DNA of 64,000 nucleotides from a bacterium. GTDB lineage: Bacteria > Bdellovibrionota_G > JALEGL01. The stretch is from contig JALEGL010000006.1 in NCBI GenBank assembly GCA_022763185.1, forward strand, positions 248,001-312,000, written 5' to 3'. Positions 38,184 to 46,849 of this stretch are shown piece by piece (the first letter of the stretch is position 1; each line of letters opens with the position of its first letter). The translations under genes were made by a program, and so were the position numbers. The notes below the pieces were generated by a model. It had not been told where the DNA came from. It did not search any database and saw nothing but the letters and a program-made list of their open reading frames with translations.

Positions 38184-39236
38184 ATGAAAACTATAGGATA
38201 TGCTGCTCGTGGTACAGATGCTCATATGAGTCCCTACCATTTTGAACGCAGAGATTTAAGAGCCAACGATGTGGCCATAGAAATTTTATACAGCGGTATT
38301 TGTCATTCAGATTTGCATACGGTTAATGGTGACTGGGGAGAACAGCCGTACCCATTGGTGCCCGGACATGAAATTGTGGGCAAAGTGATTGAAGTGGGGC
38401 CTGAGGTTAAACATTATACTGTGGGTCAGAATGTGGCCGTGGGTTGCATGGTGGATAGCTGTCAAGATTGTGACCAATGCAATCAACACGGTGAAGAACA
38501 GTTTTGTAGGCATGGGATGACAGGTACTTATGGTTCGCCTGATCGTGTATCGGGTGAAACAACCCAGGGCGGTTATTCAAAACATATTGTGGTGCGTGAA
38601 GAATTTGTTTTGAATGTTCCTGAGCAATTGGGTTTATCAAAAGCGGCCCCCATTTTATGTGCAGGGATTACCACCTATTCACCGCTTAAAAAATGGAATG
38701 TAGGTCAAGGAACACGCGTGGGTGTCATAGGCTTAGGTGGTCTCGGCCATATGGCCGTTAAACTTGCTGTGGCCATGGGCGCAGATGTAACGGTGATCAG
38801 TCGTTCAAAAAGTAAAGAAGAACAAGCTAAAAGCATTGGTGCTAAAGCTATGATAGCTTCAACGGATGAAGAAGCAATGCTAAAAGCTATGTCGTCCCTA
38901 GATTTGATTATTGATACGGTACCGGTTAAGCATGATGTCAGTCACTACTTACCATTATTAGATGTGGATGGTTCTTTGGTGATTGTTGGACAAGTGGGCC
39001 CCTTGGAAGAGCCTGTAACGATGCCTTTAATTTTAGGTAGAAGAAGAGTGGCTGGATCTTTGATTGGTGGAGTCAAGCAAACGCAAGAGGTACTTGATTT
39101 TTGTGCTGAACATAACATTCATCCAGAGTGCCAAATCATTACTGCCGAAGAAATCAATAACGCCTTTGCTCATTTAAACAAGGGTGATGTTGCGCATCGC
39201 TTTGTTATTGATATGAGCAGTTTAAATCATGAGTAA
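38184..39236 (+). CDS. Zinc-dependent NAD(P) alcohol/aldehyde dehydrogenase, YahK/CAD-like
   Basis: A 350-aa medium-chain dehydrogenase. The catalytic zinc site is in [17 protein letters not shown] and [12 protein letters not shown]; the structural zinc is held by the Cys-rich [21 protein letters not shown]. The nucleotide-binding loop is [15 protein letters not shown], and the following residues ([12 protein letters not shown]) fit NADP preference. It resembles the broad-range aldehyde reductases YahK and YjgB. The ATG has GGAG upstream. Its last eight bases overlap phnA, suggesting coupling. Confidence 0.92.
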   Translation: MKTIGYAARGTDAHMSPYHFERRDLRANDVAIEILYSGICHSDLHTVNGDWGEQPYPLVPGHEIVGKVIEVGPEVKHYTVGQNVAVGCMVDSCQDCDQCNQHGEEQFCRHGMTGTYGSPDRVSGETTQGGYSKHIVVREEFVLNVPEQLGLSKAAPILCAGITTYSPLKKWNVGQGTRVGVIGLGGLGHMAVKLAVAMGADVTVISRSKSKEEQAKSIGAKAMIASTDEEAMLKAMSSLDLIIDTVPVKHDVSHYLPLLDVDGSLVIVGQVGPLEEPVTMPLILGRRRVAGSLIGGVKQTQEVLDFCAEHNIHPECQIITAEEINNAFAHLNKGDVAHRFVIDMSSLNHE

Positions 39237-39576
39237 GCTTCCTAACTGTCCTCAGTGTCAGTCTGAGTTTGCTTATGAAGATGGTCATCTTTTAATTTGT
39301 CCTGAGTGCGCACATGAATGGTCTGTGCGTACATCTGAAGTTAAAAATGACTCCAAAAACAGTGTGAAAGATGCCAACGGCACCCCACTGCATGATGGTG
39401 ACACAGTAACCGTGATCAAAGATTTAAAAGTGAAGGGTTCATCTTTGGTGGTAAAAGTGGGAACCAAAGTCAAAAATATCAGTCTGGTTGATGGTGATCA
39501 TGACATCAATTGTAAAATTCCTGGCATTGGCTCTATGGCTTTAAAGTCTGAGTTTGTTAAAAAGGTCGTGGATTAA
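39229..39576 (+). CDS. phnA: PhnA/YjdM-family zinc-ribbon protein
   Basis: A 115-aa protein. The N-terminal zinc ribbon ([14 protein letters not shown] and ICPECAHEW) is followed by the PhnA domain with [16 protein letters not shown] and ending [14 protein letters not shown]. Despite the old name, E. coli PhnA/YjdM is not required for alkylphosphonate use, and function is unknown. The start overlaps the dehydrogenase stop. Confidence 0.9.
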   Translation: MSKLPNCPQCQSEFAYEDGHLLICPECAHEWSVRTSEVKNDSKNSVKDANGTPLHDGDTVTVIKDLKVKGSSLVVKVGTKVKNISLVDGDHDINCKIPGIGSMALKSEFVKKVVD

Positions 39577-39866
39577 AGGATAGATATCTTAACTCAGTTG
39601 AATTGATACTCACAGCTTGCAAACAAACTTGGGTTTGAAAAAGCCGTGTTCAGTATTCACTTTCCTTTGTTGTTTGTATAAGGTATTGTCTTGACAAGTT
39701 TTACAAGCACTGAACAGTATACACAGTGCACTTTCTTTAAAAGTCATCTAAGAATTATCTTAACACTTTTTGATACCAGGTATTTAAATAAGAGAGTTTA
39801 TACAGCAGCATGGTGCTGCTTAATTTTATGTAAGCTCAAATTTTAATACAGATGGGTAGCACGTTA
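39577..39866. other. Intergenic region after phnA with inverted repeats
   Basis: No open frame is evident. TGTTCAGT (39647-39654) and ACTGAACA (39709-39716) are inverted 8-bp repeats, and TTGTC-TT-GACAA (39686-39697) is a small palindrome holding a -35-like TTGACA with only a poor -10 (CAGTAT, 18 bases on). It may hold an operator or a small RNA; nothing is certain. Confidence 0.3.
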
Positions 39867-40079
39867 ATGATATTTGAAGGAACAATTCGTTGGATAAGTA
39901 CAATAAAAGATTATGGTTTTATTAGACCTAATAAGAATAATATAAAAAAAGATATTTTTTTTAAGATCAATAAAGTTTTTTCCAGTCTTGATCAACGCCA
40001 AATTTACAAAGGGCAAAAAGTTACATACAAAATAAAATCCGATCAAGGCGATATTTCTGCGATCCACATTCAGCTATAG
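39867..40079 (+). CDS. Cold-shock-domain-like protein
   Basis: A 70-aa single-domain protein resembling CspA: FEGTIRWISTIKDYGFIRP with the first RNA-binding strand, then KDIFFKINKV in place of the second, and KGQKVTYKIKSDQGDISAIHI at the end. Aromatic residues at the RNA-binding positions are kept in part (Trp, Tyr, Phe). It could act as an RNA chaperone. ATG 39867 fits the family; an ATG at 39852 is in frame. The DEAD-box-type helicase gene follows, a partnership known for cold adaptation. Confidence 0.72.
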   Translation: MIFEGTIRWISTIKDYGFIRPNKNNIKKDIFFKINKVFSSLDQRQIYKGQKVTYKIKSDQGDISAIHIQL

Positions 40080-40180
40080 AAAGTTTGAAACTCTAAACTG
40101 CAGTATACACCGTTAAAAAAAAGCGTTTGAGCTTGCTAAGTTTGCAACTCAATACAACGATTATAAATTAAGGAAAAATA

Positions 40181-41275
40181 ATGAATACATTTCAAGATAT
40201 GAAGCTTCCGCAAGCTTTAGTTAATACATTACAAAAGATGCAATTTAATAAACCCACACCCATACAAAATAAAGCAATACCACTTGCTCTTTTAGGCAAA
40301 GATATTCTAGGCTCTGCTCAAACTGGCACTGGAAAAACTGGTGCCTTTGGTATTCCTCTTGTGGCTAAGCTTATGTCAAATTCACGAGGCTCAGCATTGG
40401 TTATGACACCAACCCGCGAGCTTGCCAGCCAAATTATGGAGCAACTAGAAACTATGTTAGGAGCCCATTCAAAAATTAAAACATCGCTTCTTATTGGTGG
40501 AGAAGCAATGCCCAAACAAATAGAGCAGTTAAAAAAACGTCCTCGGTTAATTGTTGGAACACCAGGGCGGATCAGTGATCATTTAGATCGTGGAGGATTA
40601 ATGCTTCATGATACGGACTTTCTTGTTTTAGATGAAACAGACCGTATGTTAGACATTGGTTTTTCGGTTCAAATCAAAAATATTATGAAGTACCTAACGC
40701 GTAAACGTCAAACGCTTTTGTTCTCTGCAACACTTCCAAAAAATATTATCAACATTGCCAATGAATATTTAACAAATCCAGCGCGTATTGAAGTGAATGC
40801 AAGTTGTTCAGCAGTTAAAAACATAAAACAAAATACCATTAAAACCAATGATATGGATAAATACTCTAAGCTGTTGGCACAGTTAAGAGATAGAACAGGG
40901 TCAATTATTGTATTTGTTAAAACCAAACATAATACAGAAAGAATGTCACAAAAGCTTGTAAGAGCGGGACATCATTCGCAAGCGATTCATAGTGATTTAA
41001 ATCAAAACAAACGTAATCGTATTATTGAAGAATTTAGAAATAAAAAATATCGTATTTTGGTAGCTACCGATATTGCTTCTCGTGGCTTAGATATTTCACA
41101 TATTGAACACGTGATTAACTTTGATTTACCTCAGTGCCCAGAGGACTATATCCACCGAATTGGAAGAACCGGTAGAGCCGGAGCTCAAGGTGAAGCTCTC
41201 AACCTAGTTAGCCCGTCAGATATGAAAAAATGGAATGCTATCAGTAAATTGCTTGATACAACTACCAGGCACTAA
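40181..41275 (+). CDS. DEAD-box-family ATP-dependent RNA helicase (DETD variant)
   Basis: A 364-aa RhlE-like RNA helicase with little beyond the helicase core. Q-motif region PTPIQNKAI, Walker A AQTGTGKT (46-53), motif Ib TPGR, motif II DETD (151-154) in place of the usual DEAD, motif III SAT, motif V ATDIASRGLDI and motif VI HRIGRTGRAG. The alanine-to-threonine change at the third position of motif II is unusual. No C-terminal RNA-binding tail is present. An upstream cold-shock-like gene is consistent with RNA remodelling at low temperature. Confidence 0.92.
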   Translation: MNTFQDMKLPQALVNTLQKMQFNKPTPIQNKAIPLALLGKDILGSAQTGTGKTGAFGIPLVAKLMSNSRGSALVMTPTRELASQIMEQLETMLGAHSKIKTSLLIGGEAMPKQIEQLKKRPRLIVGTPGRISDHLDRGGLMLHDTDFLVLDETDRMLDIGFSVQIKNIMKYLTRKRQTLLFSATLPKNIINIANEYLTNPARIEVNASCSAVKNIKQNTIKTNDMDKYSKLLAQLRDRTGSIIVFVKTKHNTERMSQKLVRAGHHSQAIHSDLNQNKRNRIIEEFRNKKYRILVATDIASRGLDISHIEHVINFDLPQCPEDYIHRIGRTGRAGAQGEALNLVSPSDMKKWNAISKLLDTTTRH

Positions 41276-41512
41276 TTTAGATACTGCAAGCAGATGAATC
41301 AATTGATTGCAGATCATATTTTTCAATTGATGCTTGTTGATAGAGCATAATGATGAGCGTATTTATATTTTTTTACAAAATGCTTTTAGTATTAAGACAA
41401 CAACAATATCAAGTCTGCCATAAAGCCTAAATACACCACTTAAATTGTTAAGCATTGGTGCACAAAGACTTGAAGATCTTAAACAGCAATGGTGCCAAAT
41501 TGTATTACCTTT

Positions 41513-42130
41513 TTAACCGCGCATTAATCTAAAGGTAAGATTAATTCTTGGTTTTAAAACTGTTTTTGTGGTGGGTAAACTATGAGACCAATGACTTTGA
41601 GTTTTATCTTTCATGACCAATAAGCTGCCAGCTTCTAAAAGACAAGAGCGTTTTTCTTTGTTTGTTTTATGTTTAAAAGAAAACTTCCGTTCAGCACCAA
41701 AGCTTAAAGAGGCAATAGCGGCTTTTGCGACCAGTTCTTTTTCGGCATCACTGTGCCAACTGATGCCTTCTTGACCATCGTGGTATAGGTTAAGTAAACA
41801 AGCATTGTAGCGTGCTTGACTTATCTTTTCTACATGCGATTTAATTTCAAGAAGAACAGATAGCCAAGGTAAAGCAGTTTTGGTTGTCTTAGAATAGGTA
41901 TAAGTAAATGCCTGATCCGCATACCAAGCAACTTTCCGTTTGGTAGTGATTGTTTTTCCATAAATAATGGCCTGATCATGCTGCCAAAAAACCTCTTTCA
42001 TTAAACAATCAAAATAATGTTGAGCTTCATCGGCAGCAAAGATGGGGCCGTAATAATGAACCGTCCCATCATAAGGCAACACATTCCGCGGTTGATTAGT
42101 AAGTTGTTCAAAAAGGTCCATCAAGGTCAA
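41513..42130 (-). CDS. AlkB-like 2-oxoglutarate/Fe(II) dioxygenase
   Basis: A 205-aa AlkB family protein, probably repairing alkylated bases in DNA or RNA by oxidative demethylation. The Fe(II) ligands are in GISWHSDAEKEL (His and Asp) and SHSLP (His), with the 2-oxoglutarate-binding arginines in KPRINLTFR near the end. The N-terminal half has NVLPYDGTVHYYGPIF, typical of the ALKBH2/3-like subgroup. It has no adjacent ada-type gene. The 237-base spacer to the helicase gene holds nothing that I recognise. Confidence 0.85.
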   Translation of the reverse strand: MTLMDLFEQLTNQPRNVLPYDGTVHYYGPIFAADEAQHYFDCLMKEVFWQHDQAIIYGKTITTKRKVAWYADQAFTYTYSKTTKTALPWLSVLLEIKSHVEKISQARYNACLLNLYHDGQEGISWHSDAEKELVAKAAIASLSFGAERKFSFKHKTNKEKRSCLLEAGSLLVMKDKTQSHWSHSLPTTKTVLKPRINLTFRLMRG

Positions 42131-42250
42131 AGTCCTGTCCCTATATTTAAAAGAAGTCAGTAAAAAAATACAGAAGTATTCTGTTTTTATGTAACTGTAT
42201 TGTGTTGACTTTAGAAAAATTATGCTTGAAATCGTTTGAGAATATAAGGT

Positions 42251-43168
42251 ATGAACGTGTCTATGGTTTCTAGGGGGAAATATTATGCAAGACTATTGCT
42301 ATTGATGTGTTTGATAAGCGACGGGCTAGCATGGGCGCAAGCCAAACGTACACCAGAGCAGGCAATATCTTTTTTGAAAGCCTATCCAGATATTCTAGTA
42401 GAGTATGTTCCAGGTCAGTTTGATGAAAGTGTTGGGAGTTTTTTACTTGCATCTGGTAAACGTATAGCAGCCGCAGGTATGTTAAGAACCGTCCGTCAAG
42501 ATTACTTTGCCATTGATAAAGATTCAATGATCCCGGATTATCATAACCCCGGAATTTTAAGAGATCATCAATTTTTCATGGCCATGTATGGGCATAACTA
42601 CGATGAAGTTGAAGAAAAAATTACAGAGATTGATTGGTTTGGCTTAGAAATTAAAGTAACAACAGCCAATGCCATTGATCAAAGGTTGATGAAAATAAGA
42701 GATGAATTGTTGGCTATGGATAATTACAATGCATTCAAAGACTATTTGACCCCGATAGGAGGAACGTTTCATTGGAGAAAAATAGCAGGGACCAATCAAA
42801 GAAGTATGCACAGTTATGGTGCTGCCATTGATTTAAATAGCCAAGGAGGCAAAGGCTGTTATTACAAGTGGCATTATCCTAGAGGAGCTTCACCAGATAG
42901 AGGAAGATGTCACTTGGGTTATCCAAAAGAGATAATTGATACGTTTGAAAAGTACTGTTTTATCTGGGGCGGTCGTTGGCAACGTCATGATACCATGCAC
43001 TTTGAATACAGACCTGAATTTTTTACCAGTAGAGATGCGTGTATCGTTGATTTAGATCAGCATGAGTTAGAATTAAGGCGTCAAGAGTTTGCTAGAGAAA
43101 ATCCAGCAATTCAACCGCTACCTTCAACCTTAATTCGACCCGAAGTGAAGTCATTGCACTCACATTAA
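42251..43168 (+). CDS. M15-family D-alanyl-D-alanine carboxypeptidase-like protein (VanY type)
   Basis: A 305-aa exported zinc peptidase. A basic start and hydrophobic LLLLMCLISDGLAWA form the signal peptide. The zinc site follows the M15 pattern: SMHSYGAAIDLN gives His and Asp, and HDTMHFEYRPEFF gives the second His. The preceding FHWRKIAGTNQR is typical. It should trim peptidoglycan stem peptides in the periplasm. The C-terminal extension after the catalytic domain is charged and of unknown use. tRNA-Ser lies downstream on the other strand. Confidence 0.85.
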   Translation: MNVSMVSRGKYYARLLLLMCLISDGLAWAQAKRTPEQAISFLKAYPDILVEYVPGQFDESVGSFLLASGKRIAAAGMLRTVRQDYFAIDKDSMIPDYHNPGILRDHQFFMAMYGHNYDEVEEKITEIDWFGLEIKVTTANAIDQRLMKIRDELLAMDNYNAFKDYLTPIGGTFHWRKIAGTNQRSMHSYGAAIDLNSQGGKGCYYKWHYPRGASPDRGRCHLGYPKEIIDTFEKYCFIWGGRWQRHDTMHFEYRPEFFTSRDACIVDLDQHELELRRQEFARENPAIQPLPSTLIRPEVKSLHSH

Positions 43169-43340
43169 CACAGATTAAATCAAGTTTGCACAATGGGCTT
43201 AATTATTGTGAACAGAGCGCTCATGTATACAGAGCATGCCAAAAAGACAAACCAATTGTATTAAGTAGTTTTAGAAAAAGCAGTGCTTTTTGTTCCTCCT
43301 ACCCCGGGATATGCATTCAAATCTCAAACATCTGAACACA

Positions 43341-43371
43341 AAAATTCCACCCCTAGCGGGATCAAATTTTT
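43341..43371 (-). terminator. Candidate terminator of tRNA-Ser
   Basis: On the minus strand, AAAATT, ATCCC, GCTA loop, GGGGT and AATTTTT form a two-part stem with a T-tract. It lies just after the 3' end of tRNA-Ser. The stem is imperfect. Confidence 0.45.
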
Positions 43372-43372
43372 A

Positions 43373-43464
<92 letters not shown>

Positions 43465-43571
43465 ATTGTGCTTCCATGCCTAGTTTTGCATGGAGCAAGT
43501 ATACGTGTCTTCACAAGGGATAACTTTAACATAACACTTTCTAGCTCGCTTCGCTCACAAGAATGTGTATG

Positions 43572-43588
43572 TCGGCCACCTCTCCATT
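43572..43588. repeat. 17-bp copy of the tRNA-Ser 5' end
   Basis: TCGGCCACCTCTCCATT is repeated exactly at 43451-43467, where it covers the 5' end of the tRNA-Ser gene (plus three flanking bases). This copy, 121 bases away on the upstream side of the gene, stops before the rest of the tRNA. It is probably the remnant of a second tandem tRNA-Ser gene or of a recombination event. Confidence 0.6.
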
Positions 43589-43742
43589 ATATGGATACGA
43601 ACAACTTTATTTTTTGTCCGCTATGCGAAGTATGCTTTTCTACCATATTTTTTTATACTGTCAATAAAATCTAAGTGTCCAAGGGCCGGTAAATGATTTT
43701 GCTTTATTTTCTGCTTTTCTCCTTTAAAAAAATGAATCTTAA

Positions 43743-43751
43743 TGTTATACA
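43743..43751 (+). promoter_or_regulatory. Extended -10 promoter candidate for SRP RNA
   Basis: TGTTATACA fits an extended -10 element (TGnTATAAT) and lies six bases before the inferred 5' end of the SRP RNA. I see no strong -35 box at the expected place. Confidence 0.42.
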
Positions 43752-43756
43752 CTGCG

Positions 43757-43861
43757 GTGATCGCCGGAATTTGCGCGACAAATGACTCCCAATTCCGTCA
43801 GGTCCGGAAGGAAGCAGCGGCACGGAGCCCTCTTTGGGTGCCGCTTTTTTCTGGCGATCAC
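43757..43861 (+). ncRNA. ffs: Signal recognition particle RNA, small bacterial (4.5S) type
   Basis: The apical-loop core GTCAGGTCCGGAAGGAAGC, the universally conserved SRP RNA motif, is present. It is flanked by pairing CCGT/ACGG and CCCAA/TTGGG, and the outer ends GTGATCGCC (43757) and GGCGATCAC (43853-43861) close the hairpin. Ends are inferred from pairing and could shift slightly. It carries Ffh to ribosomes making membrane proteins. dnaX follows 34 bases on, an order known in many bacteria. Confidence 0.93.
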
Positions 43862-43895
43862 TTTATTTCTTGGTGTGCTTTAAGGAGAGTCTTGT

Positions 43896-45581
43896 ATGAG
43901 TTATGTGGTATTGGCGCGAAAATGGCGACCACAAAGTTTTGATGATTTGGTTGGACAAGAAACCATTGTAAAAATCATAAAAAATGCCATTGCTCTCAAT
44001 CGTGTGCCGCATGCCATGTTGTTTACTGGAACTCGTGGTGTTGGTAAAACAACTTCGGCCAGAATTGTTGCTAAAGCTTTAAATTGTGAGAATCCACAAG
44101 ATATCAATCCCTGTAATCAGTGCACCAATTGTAAAGAGATATCCGCCAGTCAAAATATTGATGTGATTGAAATCGATGGTGCGTCCAACACCTCCGTGGA
44201 TGATATCCGTGAATTAAAAGACAATGTGCAATACGCACCGTCTAAATCCAAGTATAAAATTTTTATTATTGATGAAGTGCATATGCTTTCGACCAGTGCT
44301 TTTAATGCCCTGTTAAAAACCTTGGAAGAACCGCCTTCGCATGTGAAGTTTATTTTTGCCACAACCGAGCCGCAGAAAATTCCAGACACCATTCATTCCC
44401 GGTGCCAACGCTTTGATTTTAAAGAAGTGGCTGAGACACATCTAAAACAACATTTGCAAACTATTTTACAGCAAGAAAAAGTTAATATGGAGCCAGCAGC
44501 CCTGGACTTGTTGGTTATACAAGCTGCAGGGAGTGTTAGAGATGGCTTGTCTTTGCTGGACCAAGTGATTGCCTTGATCTCCAGCTTGGATGAAACCATT
44601 TTAGAAAAAGATGTCATTGATATTTTGGGCTTAACCCACAAATCTATTTTAGATGAGAGTTTGCAGTGTTTAAGTGAACATTCAGTTGAAGGCGTTTTAC
44701 ACGTGCTTGAAAAAGTATTTCAAACTGGGGTTGATCCAAAAAACTATCTCACAGATTTACTTGAAAAAGTACGTGACTTGTTGGTCATTAAGGCCGGTGG
44801 CGCTGACCATTTAGTGCGGGCTACAGAAGAAGAACTAACAAGGCTTAAAACCATGGCGGGTGACATTGCTGAAGAAGAGCTGGAACGGTGGTTTGATTTA
44901 TTTAAAAACACCATCAATGAGTTGGGGCGCAGTAATTTTGCCAAGCGCTTACTTGAAGTAACCATGATTAAAGCTGCGCGATATGTCCCCAGGGTGAATG
45001 TAGATGATTTACTTGAGCAAATTAATGCTAAAAAAAGTTCTACACAGCCAAGTGTGCAAATGAAGGAACAAAGACAGCCTCAAACGTATGCAAAAGCTCC
45101 ATCTGAGCAACCCATCGTCCAAGAAGCAAAGCCAGTAGATTCATCAGAAAAAAGAAATCTTGATGTTGAACAGGCGGCCCCAAAGCCAGTAGAAGCCCAA
45201 GCCAATCCACCTCAGTCCAAGTGGGATCAGCTATTGCAGGTGACCAAAAAAAATAAACCCTCTTATGCAGCAATTTTGTTGCAAAGCAACCTGAATAAAA
45301 TTGATGATCATGCTATTGTATTGGAATTTCCGAAAGGTTCTTTTTATATTGAAAGAGCAAAAGAAAAAGAGTTCAAACAATACATGGAAGATTTGAGCGA
45401 GACGCTTTTTGGAAAAAAACTGCAATTGAATGTTTGTGAAAGTGGTGAGCCCCGTCAGGATGAAACGCCTCATTCAGTCAAACAAGCACAGGCGGAAAAG
45501 TCAGTTCTTGAAGATAAAAAAGTTCAAGAAACGCTTACCTTGTTTGATGCCAAAGTGGACGAGGTGAATATTATAAAATGA
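43896..45581 (+). CDS. dnaX: DNA polymerase III subunit gamma/tau
   Basis: Clamp-loader ATPase, 561 aa as the full-length tau form. Walker A GTRGVGKTTSARI, the zinc-binding CNQCTNCKEI, and DEVHMLSTSAFNALLKTLEEPP with the sensor region ATTEPQKIPDTIHSRCQRF are clear. After about residue 370 there is a Pro/Gln-rich linker and then a C-terminal domain for contacts with polymerase or helicase. A possible gamma-making slippage site lies at codons 451-453. The ATG has AAGGAGAG upstream. The stop overlaps the recR start by four bases. Confidence 0.96.
   Translation: MSYVVLARKWRPQSFDDLVGQETIVKIIKNAIALNRVPHAMLFTGTRGVGKTTSARIVAKALNCENPQDINPCNQCTNCKEISASQNIDVIEIDGASNTSVDDIRELKDNVQYAPSKSKYKIFIIDEVHMLSTSAFNALLKTLEEPPSHVKFIFATTEPQKIPDTIHSRCQRFDFKEVAETHLKQHLQTILQQEKVNMEPAALDLLVIQAAGSVRDGLSLLDQVIALISSLDETILEKDVIDILGLTHKSILDESLQCLSEHSVEGVLHVLEKVFQTGVDPKNYLTDLLEKVRDLLVIKAGGADHLVRATEEELTRLKTMAGDIAEEELERWFDLFKNTINELGRSNFAKRLLEVTMIKAARYVPRVNVDDLLEQINAKKSSTQPSVQMKEQRQPQTYAKAPSEQPIVQEAKPVDSSEKRNLDVEQAAPKPVEAQANPPQSKWDQLLQVTKKNKPSYAAILLQSNLNKIDDHAIVLEFPKGSFYIERAKEKEFKQYMEDLSETLFGKKLQLNVCESGEPRQDETPHSVKQAQAEKSVLEDKKVQETLTLFDAKVDEVNIIK
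45246..45256 (+). promoter_or_regulatory. Possible frameshift or slippage site in dnaX
   Basis: Eight A followed by TAA, in phase so that the reading frame is AAA AAA AAT AAA. A shift of -1, or insertion of one extra A in the transcript, gives AAA then the stop TAA at once. This would make a product of about 453 aa, like the gamma subunit of E. coli. AGGTGA lies just upstream, and a GTTGC-AAA-GCAAC hairpin (45278-45290) just downstream. Confidence 0.5.
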
Positions 45582-46183
45582 GTTATATTCCCAAGTCTTT
45601 CCAAGAGGCAGTTAAAGCCTTCAGTCAGCTGCCCAGTATTGGTCAAAAATCAGCGCAACGCATGGTCATGCATTTATTAAAGCTGCCAGAAGAAAAAACC
45701 ATAAACTTTGCCCAAGCGCTGCTAAAAGTTAAACAAAGCATTCGTTTATGTGAATCTTGTTATGCGTATAGTGATGACAGTGTTTGTCAAATATGTTCAA
45801 ACCCAAAAAGAGATGAAACTCTGGTATGTGTTGTGGAAAATCCAACGGATATCTTTGCAATAGAGGAAAGCGCTCAATATCAGGGAGTGTATCATGTTTT
45901 GCATGGGCGTCTATCCCCTTTGGAAGGAATTGGTCCAGAGCAGATTAAAATGGATCAGTTGTTTAAAAGGGTTGAAAAAGGTTTAATTCAAGAGGTTATT
46001 CTAGCAATGAACCCTGATGTTGAAGGAGATGCAACAGCTCTGTATGTGGCAAACAAACTATCCAAGCAATATGCGGTTAAAAGCAGCAGAATTGCTATGG
46101 GCGTTCCTATGGGTAGTAGTTTAGAGTATACGGATCAAATTACTTTGGGCAGAGCCATTGCTGAAAGAAGACAATACAAATAA
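45578..46183 (+). CDS. recR: Recombination mediator protein RecR
   Basis: RecFOR-pathway protein, 201 aa. The N-terminal helix-hairpin-helix region shows FSQLPSIGQKSAQRMVMHLL; the zinc finger is LCESCYAYSDDSVCQICSNP; and the TOPRIM domain begins VCVVENPTDIFAIEES with ILAMNPDVEGDATALY. It helps load RecA on gapped DNA. The ATGA overlap with dnaX suggests coupled translation. The usual ybaB gene between dnaX and recR is absent. Confidence 0.96.
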   Translation: MSYIPKSFQEAVKAFSQLPSIGQKSAQRMVMHLLKLPEEKTINFAQALLKVKQSIRLCESCYAYSDDSVCQICSNPKRDETLVCVVENPTDIFAIEESAQYQGVYHVLHGRLSPLEGIGPEQIKMDQLFKRVEKGLIQEVILAMNPDVEGDATALYVANKLSKQYAVKSSRIAMGVPMGSSLEYTDQITLGRAIAERRQYK

Positions 46184-46357
46184 CATAGACCTTCAAGAGA
46201 TTTTTTTGCTTTTTCGCTGCGAACGATGTCTTAGGGAACTGTTTTTAACCCTCACCTTAAACTGCTGAGCTAAATACAAGCATGTTTGTGGCAAGCTGTA
46301 AGCTATAAAGTATGAAAATCTTTGTGTTTCATAACATAAGCTGCTAAAAATACAGAT

Positions 46358-46843
46358 ATGGATAATTCTCCAATGGTTGTGTTTGAGAAAGAAATGGTTG
46401 AAATTTTTTCAATCATTGAAAACTTGAACAAAGAAGCGCATGCAAAAGCATGCTTTTTAGTCGATAAAAATGGACAGCTGATTGCCTCAACTGGAAATAC
46501 GCAAGAAATTGATTCTATTGGCTTAGCCTCTTTAACGGCTGGTAATTTTGCAGCAACTGCTGGTATAGCAAAGTTGTTAGGTGAAAAAGAGTTTTCTATT
46601 GTGTTTCATGAAGGTGAAAAAGATAATATTCATCTGTCATTAATTGACCAAAGAGTGATATTGGTGGTTTTATTTGATGATAGTTCAAGTCTTGGTTTGG
46701 TTCGACTGCGTGTGAAAAAGTTTAGTCGAGAGTTGGGAGATTTGTTTAATAAATTGGCCAGTAAAGCAGATCCTAAGTCAGCGGTGGCGTCTGTTTTTGA
46801 GGAGATTTCAGATCAAGATATTGATCAATTATTTGGTGACTAA
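46358..46843 (+). CDS. mglB: Roadblock/LC7 GTPase-activating protein MglB-like
   Basis: A 161-aa Roadblock/LC7 domain protein. In Myxococcus, MglB is the GAP of the polarity GTPase MglA. The domain phrases here are NLNKEAHAKACFLVDKNGQLIASTG, GNFAATAGIAKLLG, and KDNIHLSLIDQRVILVVLFDDSSSLG. An acidic C-terminal tail follows. mglA starts six bases after the stop, so the pair is co-transcribed. A cell-polarity or motility role is likely. Confidence 0.9.
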   Translation: MDNSPMVVFEKEMVEIFSIIENLNKEAHAKACFLVDKNGQLIASTGNTQEIDSIGLASLTAGNFAATAGIAKLLGEKEFSIVFHEGEKDNIHLSLIDQRVILVVLFDDSSSLGLVRLRVKKFSRELGDLFNKLASKADPKSAVASVFEEISDQDIDQLFGD

Positions 46844-46849
46844 AAGATT

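Noticed and set aside
43742-43942. A 66-codon frame over the SRP RNA
   Set aside because: The conserved SRP RNA core and pairing explain the sequence; the frame is a chance effect.
45030-45036. An A7 run earlier in dnaX as a frameshift site
   Set aside because: Out of phase for the E. coli-type heptamer, and a -1 shift reads 26 more codons before a stop, unlike the clean stop at 45254.
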